A stretch of DNA of 64,000 bases from Flammeovirgaceae bacterium UBA2366 (GTDB lineage: Bacteria > Bacteroidota > Bacteroidia > Cytophagales > Cyclobacteriaceae): positions 186,001-250,000 of the forward strand of contig DDTK01000010.1 of the NCBI GenBank assembly GCA_002344065.1, in the 5' to 3' direction. The notes beneath the pieces were generated by a model. It was not told where the DNA came from, made no database searches, and saw nothing but the letters and a program-made list of their open reading frames with translations. Of the stretch, positions 27,361 to 35,668 are shown piece by piece. The translations under genes and the position numbers were made by a program. How positions within the stretch are numbered: position 1 is the stretch's first letter; each line of letters begins with the position of its first letter.

Positions 27361-29688
27361 TTAATTAAAATCATCCCACGGTTTATGATCAATAACCTGG
27401 ATGGAGTCTGCTCCGGGGTAGCGGGCACAATCGAGTGTAATATCAAGGCCGGTTTTTGGTCTTTTGAATTGGCCTTTTTTATAATCCATTAAATCATCTT
27501 TATAGATCTTCGTCATAAACTTATCCCATATAGGACGTGCTGTTCGGGTTCCTTGTCCCATGCTCCAGGTGCGGTAATGAATGCTGCGTTCGTCACCACC
27601 AACCCATACACCGGATACAAGATTATGAGTAACGCCCATATACCAACCATCGGAGGCGTTATTGGTAGTTCCTGTCTTTCCTCCAATTTCATTATCGATT
27701 TTTAAATCACGGCTCAGTCCACGAGATGTACCGCCTTCTTCCTCTACACCACCCTGCAACATATAAATCATTTTATAGGCAGTTTGTTCGCTCACGGCTT
27801 CGCGCGTTTTTGGAACGGTGCTCTCAATAACGTTTCCGTTTTTATCTTCTATGCGTGTAATGTAGTAGGGCTCGGTATAAATTCCACTGTTAACAAAAGT
27901 TGCATAGGCTCCTGCCATTTCATATAGCGAAACATCACTTACACCAAGACACAGTGAGGGTACCGCATCCAATGGACTGGAAATACCAACACGGTGTGCA
28001 AAATCAACTACTGTTTTTTCTTTTATTTCCTTCATCACCTGGGCGGTGATGGAATTTACAGACCGTGCCATGGCCTGACGCAAAGTCATTTTTTCACCTG
28101 TTCCGCGTGTGCCGTCAGAGTTGGGCGGATACCACGTGCCACCCGGAACATTAAATACAGGTGATATATCGGTAAGCTCCAGGCAAGGGTTATAGCCAAG
28201 TTCAAGGGCAGCGCCATAGACAAACGGTTTAAAGGTAGAGCCCGGTTGTCGCTTTCCCTGGCGCACATGATCAAATTTAAAGTACTTGTGGTTGACCCCA
28301 CCCACCCAGGCCTTTATCGCACCGGTGTTGGCATCAACAGCGATCAAGCCTGTGTGCAGAAAGCGCTTGTAATAACTCAATGAATCCATTGAACTGAAAA
28401 GCGTATCACGCTCGCCATTCCAGGTGAAAATGCGCATGGGCTTTTTCAGGTTCAACATAATTTTTACCGAGTCGTTATCGGTACCATACCGCGCTACTAA
28501 GTTTTTATAGGCATCAGTTTGCTTGATGCGTGATTGTAAATAGCCTTTTATTTCGTTTCCATTCTCATCAATCCAAGGATTTTTTCCTTTCCAATGAATA
28601 TCAAAATCGCTTTGTAGAAATTTCATGTGTTCGGCTACGGCTTCTTCTGCGTAGCGCTGCATACGACTATCAATGGTGGTATAAATTTTTAATCCAGATT
28701 CCCATAAATCGATACCACGCTCCCTGCACCAAGCCATTAAATCCTGACCGATAACGCTTCTGAAATAAGTTGCCAGTCCTTCATTTTGATTTTGTACGCG
28801 GTACTGTAAAACAATGGGTAGTGCGCGAATGGAATCGTACTCCTCGCGGGTATTTATGTATTTATGATAATAGAGTTTTGCCAGTACCTCGTTTCTTTTG
28901 CGTAATGAATTTTCAGGATTTGTTACCGGGTTAAACCGGGTTATGGCTTGCAACATGCCAACCAATACAGCCGATTCCTGAACATTTAAACTATCGGGGG
29001 TTTTGCTGAAATAGGTTTCTGCTGCAACCTGTATTCCATAAGCATTGCTTCCGAATTCAGCTGTATTCAGGTACATGGCAATGATCTCTTCCTTGGTGAA
29101 ATTTTTCTCCAGGTGAAAGGAGATTATCCATTCCTTGGTTTTTTGTATTACCCTTCTGGGCAGTCGGCCTAATTTGCCAAGCGTACCATCCAGGCCCATG
29201 TTGGGATTTTGGGTATAAAGATTTTTAGCAAGCTGTTGGGTAATGGTGCTTCCACCACCTGCAGGACGGAATGTAATCAGCCCTTTGAATACCCGCAGGT
29301 AGGCGATAAAATCCATTCCGGAATGATTGTAAAACCGGTGATCTTCTGAAAGAATGAGTGTATTGATGAGATCTTTTGAGAGGTCGTGATACGAAACCTG
29401 GCTGCGGTTATACCTGAAATACCGGCCGAGGGATACCCCATCTGCAGAGATAAGTTCTGACGATAGGTCGTTCTCGGGGTTTTCAATGGATTTTAAGCTG
29501 GGCATGCCACCAAACAACCCAAACAAATCAATACTTACAGAATAGATATAAAGTGGAAACCCCAGGATGAAACAGAAGAAAAGTATCCAGATGATTTTAA
29601 CGGTTCGTTTAAACCACGGATGCTTTAACCCTAAGGCATTATGGATTTTTCGGGATATAGTTTTTTTCAAAGAATTGGAGGTACTCAT
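27361..29688 (-). CDS. Class A penicillin-binding protein (PBP1A-like)
   Basis: 775 residues. One N-terminal membrane span follows a basic cytoplasmic tail (FKRTVKIIWILFFCFILGF). The GT51 transglycosylase domain shows LILSEDHRFYNHSGMDF and GGGSTITQQLAKNLY. The transpeptidase domain has GSTFKPF (SxxK Ser near residue 484), SVNSIT (SxN) and GGKTGTTN (KTG), all intact. It polymerises and crosslinks peptidoglycan. The 5' end overlaps the sprE 3' end by 50 bp, and uvrC follows after 11 bp. Confidence 0.95.
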   Translation of the reverse strand: MSTSNSLKKTISRKIHNALGLKHPWFKRTVKIIWILFFCFILGFPLYIYSVSIDLFGLFGGMPSLKSIENPENDLSSELISADGVSLGRYFRYNRSQVSYHDLSKDLINTLILSEDHRFYNHSGMDFIAYLRVFKGLITFRPAGGGSTITQQLAKNLYTQNPNMGLDGTLGKLGRLPRRVIQKTKEWIISFHLEKNFTKEEIIAMYLNTAEFGSNAYGIQVAAETYFSKTPDSLNVQESAVLVGMLQAITRFNPVTNPENSLRKRNEVLAKLYYHKYINTREEYDSIRALPIVLQYRVQNQNEGLATYFRSVIGQDLMAWCRERGIDLWESGLKIYTTIDSRMQRYAEEAVAEHMKFLQSDFDIHWKGKNPWIDENGNEIKGYLQSRIKQTDAYKNLVARYGTDNDSVKIMLNLKKPMRIFTWNGERDTLFSSMDSLSYYKRFLHTGLIAVDANTGAIKAWVGGVNHKYFKFDHVRQGKRQPGSTFKPFVYGAALELGYNPCLELTDISPVFNVPGGTWYPPNSDGTRGTGEKMTLRQAMARSVNSITAQVMKEIKEKTVVDFAHRVGISSPLDAVPSLCLGVSDVSLYEMAGAYATFVNSGIYTEPYYITRIEDKNGNVIESTVPKTREAVSEQTAYKMIYMLQGGVEEEGGTSRGLSRDLKIDNEIGGKTGTTNNASDGWYMGVTHNLVSGVWVGGDERSIHYRTWSMGQGTRTARPIWDKFMTKIYKDDLMDYKKGQFKRPKTGLDITLDCARYPGADSIQVIDHKPWDDFN

Positions 29689-32230
29689 CTAGGCCTTTTG
29701 TACGGTAAAAGATATCGAAATTGTTTTTCGTAATTACAAAAGTATTGAATTTATGGTTCTTTAAGGCGTTGAGTGAGGGCTGCTTTTCGGTAAATGTACG
29801 GTAGTACTCAAGGGCTGGGTTCATCCGCGACAGGTCAGATACAAAAGTAATTGACAGGCTTTCGTTGAGTATGAGGTTGCTTACTTTAAGGCCCTGTTCT
29901 TTAAAGAACGTCTGGTTGAAACCATCCAATGTTTTGGAGGTAATGTCTTCAATCTTTGCCTCTGTTTTATAAACCAATACAAAATAGTGTGGTTCATCGA
30001 ATGAACGAATGTATTGGATCCCCTTTTCTTTTTCGCGCTTCAGCTCAAAATCACGCGAAGTGGCCAACAGCTTTTTGGCATAGTCAGTCACTTCGGTTTC
30101 GGGATTGTTTTTTATAAACTCATCCAGGCTGTACTGGTACTGGGCAATGCTTTCTATTTTACCAATGACCAGAATTTTTAATAACTGCAGGTTAGGCGTG
30201 AATGAAGTTTTCTCTTCGCTGAGCGCTTTGTTGAGCAGGGTTAAAGCTTCTTCAAATTGCCGGGCTTCAAATTTTAAGTACGCTTCTCTATACAGTACTT
30301 TTTGTTTTTCTACTACCTGACTTGACGCCAACAAATAATCCGGATTGATGAGAATTTTGGCAAACATACTTTCAGGGAAGTTGTCTTTAAGTTCCTGTGC
30401 ATAGCGTTCAGCTTTTTCAGGTTGTGCATCTTTGTGCATTAGGTAAAGCTTGTACAGTACCTCAGGCCTGTAACCAGTCTCAGGGAAACGCGACAACAGT
30501 TTTTCATAGGTGGCAATAGCATTATGTTTCTCCAGAAGTTTGAAGTAATAGATGTCGCCTAACAGAAAATAAGCATCTTCAATTTTTTCGAGGGCTTCTT
30601 CAATTTGCTCGGGTGTTTTGGGAAGTTCTTTTGCAATCCGGTTATACTCGCTCAGTACCGGATCAGCCTCTACTGTTTCTTCAGGTGCTTCGGAGGTTTG
30701 CTGCGGTTGATTTTCCAATGCAATGGTGTTGGTTCGCTGTGCCATAGGTACTGCCCGGGAAGATCTTCGCCAATTATCTTCCAGTGGAATGCTGCCCCAT
30801 ATGCGCCTGAATTCCTGCTGCCCCAGGGCCAATGCCGAAGGGTTTCCAAAATACCAATCAGTTCCTTCTATAGATGTTGCCGAATTAAAAGACGAGCTGA
30901 CCTGGCCGATGTCAATTCGGTTCCTTTTTTTCTTTTTACCAGATTTAGTCTCCGGTTCCTTTTTGCTTTCCAGCGCAATCTGGATTTGCGCCATAAGCGC
31001 AGCGGAGTCCAGTTTCGCCAGCACCAACAGACTATCTTGCCATTCTATCGTTTTCAGATGCTGAACAAACTCGGCCAAAATTTCCTGCCGTGATTTAATG
31101 GCCGGGTAATCTTCGTAATCCTTATTAAGCGTTGACACAGTGCTGTCATAATAGAGTTTGGCTGTTTCATAATTCTTGAGTGTGTCGTAATAGATTTCAC
31201 CCAGCCGCAAATAGGCTTCGCCATCAATTTGTTTGTTATTGCCTTCGCGAAGCGCAAGTTTATAATTTTCAATAGCTTCTGTTATGTTGTCTTGCTTCCG
31301 CTCGAATACACCCATCTCATAATATATCTTGTCTTTGAATTCCTTATTCTTACTGTCCTTCAAAAGTTTTTTGAATGATTTACGGGCATTTGCAATGTTC
31401 TTGCTTTTTGAAATTTCTGCCACCTGTGCCATGTATAGCCGGGCGTAGAAATCAACTTCATATTCAGGATTTGTTTCAATGCATTTTCTGAAAAAATTAT
31501 AAGCCTCTGCTTCAAACCCCAGCTTTTGATACACCTGCCCAAGGATGAAATAGACTCTTCCGGGTTTGTCCTTCTTTTTTAAAAGGGGTGCCGCTTCGGT
31601 AAGATTTTTTACAAACTTGTCATCATCTTCGCGTAGCTGATAATGATGTGCCTTTTGGAGGTAAAAATTTTTAAGATTGGTTTTGCTTAGTTTTTCTTTT
31701 TGCAAAAAATCGAATGTGGCTTCAGCATTGTTGTATTCACCATGTTCAGTGAAGGTGCGGGCTAACCATAGCAGGGCCTGATGCCGGGCATTGATATCCG
31801 CTCCTTTTGTATTAACATACTTGAATGTTTGAATGGCATTGCCCCAATCAAAACTATACAGCCTTCCCTTACCCACCAATATGTAACTATCATCAACCCA
31901 TTTGCTTTTTGGATGCCGTTGGATGGCAATAGAGGCCATCTTAATGGCTTCCTGAATTTCCTTGTCATAACTTTTGGCAAGGGTTGAATCTAATGGCGGG
32001 AAAAGCCGAAGCACCCGGTTGTAATCATCTTTGTGGTTTTTCTGTATAGTTCCCTCGATTTTGGTAATCTCTTCTAAAGCATAGTAATATCCGTTATAGT
32101 GTGCTGTAGTGTTATGAAAGGCCTTACTGGTAAAGGAGTTTGATTCCGATGAGCAACCCATCAAAAGCAAGGCGGCAGACAGGGCCAAAAGGATATAAAG
32201 AATGATGAATTTCAAAGGCTTACAACTCAA
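29639..32230 (-). CDS. sprE: SprE/PorW-like T9SS lipoprotein with TPR repeats
   Basis: 863 residues with lipobox LLMGC. The mature N-terminus (FHNTTAHYNGYYYALE) is typical of SprE/PorW. TPR-like helical repeats follow (YNNAEATFDFLQKEK, AEAYNFFRKCIETNPE, TEAIENYKLALREG, AIATYEKLLSRFPETGY), with a long charged middle region and a C-terminal domain of unknown fold. SprE/PorW is needed for secretion through the type IX translocon. No in-frame ATG exists near the start: TTG 32230 or TTG 32215 must be used, and the second gives a tidier MKFIILYILL signal. Confidence 0.85.
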   Translation of the reverse strand: MSCKPLKFIILYILLALSAALLLMGCSSESNSFTSKAFHNTTAHYNGYYYALEEITKIEGTIQKNHKDDYNRVLRLFPPLDSTLAKSYDKEIQEAIKMASIAIQRHPKSKWVDDSYILVGKGRLYSFDWGNAIQTFKYVNTKGADINARHQALLWLARTFTEHGEYNNAEATFDFLQKEKLSKTNLKNFYLQKAHHYQLREDDDKFVKNLTEAAPLLKKKDKPGRVYFILGQVYQKLGFEAEAYNFFRKCIETNPEYEVDFYARLYMAQVAEISKSKNIANARKSFKKLLKDSKNKEFKDKIYYEMGVFERKQDNITEAIENYKLALREGNNKQIDGEAYLRLGEIYYDTLKNYETAKLYYDSTVSTLNKDYEDYPAIKSRQEILAEFVQHLKTIEWQDSLLVLAKLDSAALMAQIQIALESKKEPETKSGKKKKRNRIDIGQVSSSFNSATSIEGTDWYFGNPSALALGQQEFRRIWGSIPLEDNWRRSSRAVPMAQRTNTIALENQPQQTSEAPEETVEADPVLSEYNRIAKELPKTPEQIEEALEKIEDAYFLLGDIYYFKLLEKHNAIATYEKLLSRFPETGYRPEVLYKLYLMHKDAQPEKAERYAQELKDNFPESMFAKILINPDYLLASSQVVEKQKVLYREAYLKFEARQFEEALTLLNKALSEEKTSFTPNLQLLKILVIGKIESIAQYQYSLDEFIKNNPETEVTDYAKKLLATSRDFELKREKEKGIQYIRSFDEPHYFVLVYKTEAKIEDITSKTLDGFNQTFFKEQGLKVSNLILNESLSITFVSDLSRMNPALEYYRTFTEKQPSLNALKNHKFNTFVITKNNFDIFYRTKGLDEYLQFFEKNYIPKNP

Positions 32231-32283
32231 CGCATTAGAAACGCAAAAAACGAATATTCCATATTAAATCCCGTTAGAATATC

Positions 32284-32291
32284 TACTTTTG
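32284..32291 (+). promoter_or_regulatory. TACTTTTG -7-like box upstream of the M23 peptidase gene
   Basis: Perfect TAnnTTTG match 17 bp before the TTG start codon, in the divergent spacer between sprE and the peptidase gene. A -33 element is not evident. A 12-bp palindrome AAATCGCGATTT (32299-32310) lies over the expected transcript start and the start codon. Confidence 0.4.
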
Positions 32292-32308
32292 TGGGCTAAA
32301 ATCGCGAT

Positions 32309-33172
32309 TTGAAGCCAAAAAAGACATTATCTAACTGGTTAACCAACCGGTATCAGCTGGTGATCCGAAATGAGGAGAACTTTGCTGAAAAAACAAGCAT
32401 GGGGTTTACCTATTCCAAGGTAATCCTTTTTTCGGTTATCATATTCGCCATCATATTCGCCATCAGCCTTTTTCTGGCCCAAACTATATTGGCGAAATGG
32501 TTTGATCCACGCTTTGCACAAATGCAAATGAACAAGCAGTTGATTGAGCTTGATCAAAAGGTTGATTCCCTTTACCTGGAAGTTGACAGAAAAGACCAGT
32601 TTATATTAGGTATACAGCGTGTGCTTAGCGGAGACACGGTAAACTTTAGTGATCCGGCAAAATATTTACGCGGTGACGGACAACCTCTGGTGAAACCAAC
32701 AGAGATGAAACTTGCTCCTGCTGATTCCGCTTTCCGCAAGGAATTTGAGAAATCGGATCTTGCACTGATTACCTTGGCAAGTGTTAAGTACCGTGAGTTG
32801 CAGGAAACTTTTTTCTTTTCTCCGCTCACCGGTTTTCTATCCGATCATTACGATGCAAAAAGTGGTCACTACGGGGTTGACATTGTAGCCAAAACCAATG
32901 AACCGGTTAAAAGCATTGCCGATGGTACGGTCATCTTTGCTTCGTGGACTCAGGACTCTGGCTATGTGGTGATGATTCAACATAAAGGCAACCTGATTTC
33001 AGTTTACAAGCACAATGCTCAACTCTATAAAAAAGTTGGTACTTTTGTGAACGGAGGAGAAATCATTTCTATTGTTGGCAATAGCGGAGAGATGACCGAT
33101 GGCCCACACCTGCATTTTGAGTTGTGGTACAATGGCAATCCGCTTAATCCGGAAGAGTTCGTAACATTTTAA
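32309..33172 (+). CDS. M23-family peptidoglycan endopeptidase
   Basis: 287 residues. The TTG start (MKPKKTLSNWLTNRYQLVIRNEENF) is preferred because this conserved head precedes the first ATG. A cytoplasmic head, one membrane span (VILFSVIIFAIIFAISLFL), a coiled-coil-like linker and a C-terminal LytM domain follow. Zn ligands are present: HYGVDI (HxxxD) and HLHFE (HxH), so the enzyme is probably active. It cleaves peptide crosslinks in the wall. It is followed by bactofilin after 12 bp, matching the common M23-bactofilin pairing. Confidence 0.92.
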   Translation: MKPKKTLSNWLTNRYQLVIRNEENFAEKTSMGFTYSKVILFSVIIFAIIFAISLFLAQTILAKWFDPRFAQMQMNKQLIELDQKVDSLYLEVDRKDQFILGIQRVLSGDTVNFSDPAKYLRGDGQPLVKPTEMKLAPADSAFRKEFEKSDLALITLASVKYRELQETFFFSPLTGFLSDHYDAKSGHYGVDIVAKTNEPVKSIADGTVIFASWTQDSGYVVMIQHKGNLISVYKHNAQLYKKVGTFVNGGEIISIVGNSGEMTDGPHLHFELWYNGNPLNPEEFVTF

Positions 33173-33184
33173 ACAGAAACAATC

Positions 33185-33625
33185 ATGTTTACTTCAAAAG
33201 AAGAGAAACGCGTAGCCGAAGAAATCAGCAACTCCAGTAACACCATTGGAAAAGGAACCTTTCTGGAGGGCAATATAGAAACGTATGGTAACATTCGTAT
33301 TGAGGGCAAAGTAACTGGCCATGTAAAATCAAAGTCAAAAGTTGCGTTGGGTACCTCTTCTCAAATTCAGGGAAACATTACCGCCCAAAACGCAGATATT
33401 GAAGGTGAAGTAAAAGGAAGAATTGAAATTGCAGAACTGTTAGTACTAAAAGCTACAGCCGTAATCCATGGCGATATTGTTACCGGAAAACTTGTTGTTG
33501 AGCCGGGTGCTGTTTTTAACGGTAGTTGTAAAATGGGTGCAACCATAAAAGAGATTAAGATTGGCGAAAACAATGGCTTCGGAGCAACACGATCCCTCGC
33601 AGGAACAGAAGCCAAAACCGTATAA
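33185..33625 (+). CDS. Bactofilin (polymer-forming cytoskeletal protein)
   Basis: 146 residues. A disordered N-terminus leads to the bactofilin beta-helix: NTIGKGTFLEGNIETYGNIRIEGKVTG and repeating turns ending at GAVFNGSCKMG. Bactofilins self-assemble at the membrane and localise wall enzymes, in keeping with the M23 peptidase directly upstream. The 3' end overlaps the atpZ frame by 53 bp. Confidence 0.93.
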   Translation: MFTSKEEKRVAEEISNSSNTIGKGTFLEGNIETYGNIRIEGKVTGHVKSKSKVALGTSSQIQGNITAQNADIEGEVKGRIEIAELLVLKATAVIHGDIVTGKLVVEPGAVFNGSCKMGATIKEIKIGENNGFGATRSLAGTEAKTV

Positions 33626-33809
33626 CAGCTACTTAAAGTATAGTAGCCTGGCCTTACAATTAGCGGTTACCATGGCCTTATTTGCCTGGCTGGGTTATCG
33701 GTTAGATCGTTACCTGGAGTTGCGATATCCGGTTTTCTTAATCACTTTCATTTTTGTTGCCTTCGGTGGCATGATGTTTCAACTGTACCGGTCAATTGAT
33801 AAATCCTGA
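33573..33809 (+). CDS. AtpZ/AtpI-family F1Fo assembly protein
   Basis: 78 residues from ATG 33573 (MASEQHDPSQ); the longer frame uses TTG 33561. After a hydrophilic head come two membrane hairpin spans (LALQLAVTMALFAWLGYRLD and FLITFIFVAFGGMMFQLYR). The AtpZ/AtpI family helps assemble the c-ring or transports Mg/Ca. The start lies inside the bactofilin gene, so translation is probably coupled. Confidence 0.85.
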   Translation: MASEQHDPSQEQKPKPYNSYLKYSSLALQLAVTMALFAWLGYRLDRYLELRYPVFLITFIFVAFGGMMFQLYRSIDKS

Positions 33810-33812
33810 TCC

Positions 33813-34163
33813 GTGCTTCGATTTCTTATCGCTATTGGGATTGTAGTATTAGTGGCCGTACTAGTGGTCATGGTCCTACCTGAGCGGCCTTCGTTCTATT
33901 TTCAAACCCTGGCTTTATTGGCTATTGGAACAGGAGGGCTTTACCACTTCTTGTCGAAAGTGCGCGCCAGCAACCCCGATTTCTTTGTTCAACTCTACCT
34001 TGCCACCATTGCGCTTAAGCTTTTGGCGTATGGAGTTTACCTGGGAATTGTTATTTGGAAAGACCGCCCCGGAGCCATCGAAAATGTTGTGTTTTTCATG
34101 ATCGCTTACATAATCTTTACGGCACTGGAAGTGTTTTTTTTATGGCGCAAAGTGAACACTTAG
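33813..34163 (+). CDS. Small membrane protein of the atp operon
   Basis: 116 residues from GTG 33813, 3 bp after atpZ. Four hydrophobic spans (FLIAIGIVVLVAVLVVMVLP, FQTLALLAIGTGGLYHFL, ATIALKLLAYGVYLGIVIW, VVFFMIAYIIFTALEVFFLW). The position between atpZ and atpB is typical for an AtpI-like accessory protein in Bacteroidota. Function not established. Confidence 0.75.
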   Translation: MLRFLIAIGIVVLVAVLVVMVLPERPSFYFQTLALLAIGTGGLYHFLSKVRASNPDFFVQLYLATIALKLLAYGVYLGIVIWKDRPGAIENVVFFMIAYIIFTALEVFFLWRKVNT

Positions 34164-34188
34164 AACAGCCCAAAAAAAAATCAAAACA

Positions 34189-34219
34189 TTTCATTCTCAT
34201 GGTTTAATTAATACCTTTG
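34189..34219 (+). promoter_or_regulatory. Candidate promoter upstream of atpB
   Basis: TACCTTTG (34212-34219) is a perfect -7 box with TTTC (34189-34192) 19 bp upstream. It lies 33 bp before the atpB ATG and would allow the structural atp genes to be transcribed apart from the M23-bactofilin-atpZ section. Confidence 0.45.
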
Positions 34220-34252
34220 CGGTCGGATTTTAAACCCCCTAATCTGGCCAAA

Positions 34253-35281
34253 ATGAGCGTTTTAACCCGTAAATTCAGTCTTTTTTCATTAATCGTAGCG
34301 CTCGTAGTTTCTGTTGTTTTTTCGTCTTTAGGTAAGGCTTCCGATTCGGCTGAAGAGGGAGGTGCATTCAACGCCAGTGAGGTGATTATTCACCACGTTT
34401 TGGATGACCACACCTGGCATTTTTGGGATGGGCACTACGGCACGTTATACCTGCCGGTAATTGTCTATTCATCCGAGCGGGGTCTGGACATTTTCTCTTC
34501 AAAGAATTTTTACGATGAGCACCACAATGTGGTGGAGTACAATGGTTATAAACTCGACCATAGCCATATTTATCTGGCCGATTCAGGTAAAGCGGTGTTA
34601 GATATTTCGATCACCAAAAATGTAGCGATGTTACTGATCAACGCTACGCTGTTAATAATAGTTTTCCTTTCCGCGGCTAAAACCGCAAAGAGAAATTCTG
34701 GCAAAGCACCCAGTGGCGTTCAGTCGTTTCTTGAACCCATCATTGTATTTGTTCGTGATGAAGTAGTGAAACCAAATATTGGTCACCACTACGAGAAGTT
34801 TCTTCCTTACCTGCTCACACTTTTCTTCTTCATTCTTTTCGGAAACTTATTAGGACTGTTGCCGGGTGCAGGTAACCTGACAGGAAATATTGCTGTGACG
34901 CTAACACTGGCTGTGTTTACATTTATTCTCACTAATGTAAATGGCAACAAAGCTTATTGGGGTCACATCTTCTGGACGCCAGGCGTGCCGTTGCCCTTGC
35001 GCCTTGTAATTTTACCTGTAGAGCTTGTTGGTATTATTACCAAGCCGGTCTCCTTAACCATACGTCTTTTTGTGGCCATTACGGCAGGGCACATTGTATT
35101 GTTAAGTTTGATAAGTCTGGCGTTTATTTTTCAAAGTATTGCAGTGGGTTTGGTATCAAGCCTTATTGTATTATTTATAAATCTTATTGAATTGTTGGTA
35201 GCCGGTATACAGGCATATGTGTTCACGTTGTTCACATCGCTTTATATTGGAATGGCTACGGCCGATCACGAACATCATTAG
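34253..35281 (+). CDS. atpB: F1Fo ATP synthase subunit a
   Basis: 342 residues from ATG 34253. The longer frame starts at TTG 34217, inside the promoter box, and is rejected. A signal-like segment ending near SSLGKASDS precedes an extra extracytoplasmic part of about 100 residues rich in His (HHVLDDHTWHFWDGHYG, DEHHN, DHSH). The conserved membrane core follows, with the essential Arg in PVSLTIRLFVAITAGH. Subunit a forms the proton half-channels beside the c-ring. The extension is typical of Bacteroidota AtpB but its role is unknown. Confidence 0.95.
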   Translation: MSVLTRKFSLFSLIVALVVSVVFSSLGKASDSAEEGGAFNASEVIIHHVLDDHTWHFWDGHYGTLYLPVIVYSSERGLDIFSSKNFYDEHHNVVEYNGYKLDHSHIYLADSGKAVLDISITKNVAMLLINATLLIIVFLSAAKTAKRNSGKAPSGVQSFLEPIIVFVRDEVVKPNIGHHYEKFLPYLLTLFFFILFGNLLGLLPGAGNLTGNIAVTLTLAVFTFILTNVNGNKAYWGHIFWTPGVPLPLRLVILPVELVGIITKPVSLTIRLFVAITAGHIVLLSLISLAFIFQSIAVGLVSSLIVLFINLIELLVAGIQAYVFTLFTSLYIGMATADHEHH

Positions 35282-35297
35282 GATTAATTAAAGATAT

Positions 35298-35323
35298 CCC
35301 TGGCGGAAGCGTCAGGGTTTGTT
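35298..35323 (+). terminator. Stem-loop with T-rich tail between atpB and atpE
   Basis: CCCTGGCG (35298-35305) pairs with CGTCAGGG (35310-35317) through 8 bp, one of them G-T, closed by a GAAG tetraloop. TTTGTTT follows at once. It looks like a leaky intrinsic terminator or processing site inside the operon, 20 bp before atpE. Confidence 0.6.
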
Positions 35324-35343
35324 TCACTTAAACACATAACACA

Positions 35344-35589
35344 ATGTTAACTGCACTTTTATTGGACATCAGCTATGCAATCATGGGCGCTGGTATCGGT
35401 GCTGGTCTGGCTGCAATTGGCGCTGGAATCGGTATCGGTAAAATCGGTGGTTCCGCTATGGAAGGTATGGCACGTCAGCCTGAAGCTTCTGGTAAAATCC
35501 AGGGCGCTATGCTGATCATCGCTGCACTTATCGAGGTGGCTGCTCTTTTTGCACTCGTTATTTGCTTGCTGATTTCGTTCAAAGGCTAA
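35344..35589 (+). CDS. atpE: F1Fo ATP synthase subunit c
   Basis: 81 residues forming two helices. Gly-rich first helix (GAGIGAGLAAIGAGIGIG), the polar loop RQPE (44-47), and the ion-binding Glu 64 in IIAALIEVAAL. There is no Gln in helix 1 and no Ser/Thr after Glu 64, so the sodium-binding pattern is absent and protons are the likely ion. Many copies are needed per complex, which may explain the stem-loops on both sides of the gene. Confidence 0.97.
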   Translation: MLTALLLDISYAIMGAGIGAGLAAIGAGIGIGKIGGSAMEGMARQPEASGKIQGAMLIIAALIEVAALFALVICLLISFKG

Positions 35590-35597
35590 TGGCTTGA

Positions 35598-35636
35598 GAA
35601 GAACTTGCTAGTGGCAATGGGCCAGGCAAGTTCTTC
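35598..35636 (+). promoter_or_regulatory. Strong stem-loop between atpE and atpF
   Basis: Perfect 11-bp arms GAAGAACTTGC (35598-35608) and GCAAGTTCTTC (35626-35636), with a further inner 4-bp stem TGGC/GCCA (35612-35615 with 35621-35624) and loop AATGG. ATTTTATTG follows, a weak T tract. It could be a 3' stabiliser or attenuator for atpE mRNA, since atpF must still be expressed. Confidence 0.65.
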
Positions 35637-35668
35637 ATTTTATTGAAACACTTAAGAATTTAAGATAT

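Noticed and set aside
32299..32310. 12-bp palindrome AAATCGCGATTT at the M23 start
   Set aside because: A perfect 12-bp palindrome is expected by chance around sixteen times in 64 kb, so position alone is weak support; only mentioned in the promoter entry.
32436..32465. Tandem 12-bp repeat in the M23 gene
   Set aside because: It encodes a repeated Ile-Phe-Ala stretch of a membrane span and looks like normal slippage, not a regulatory repeat.
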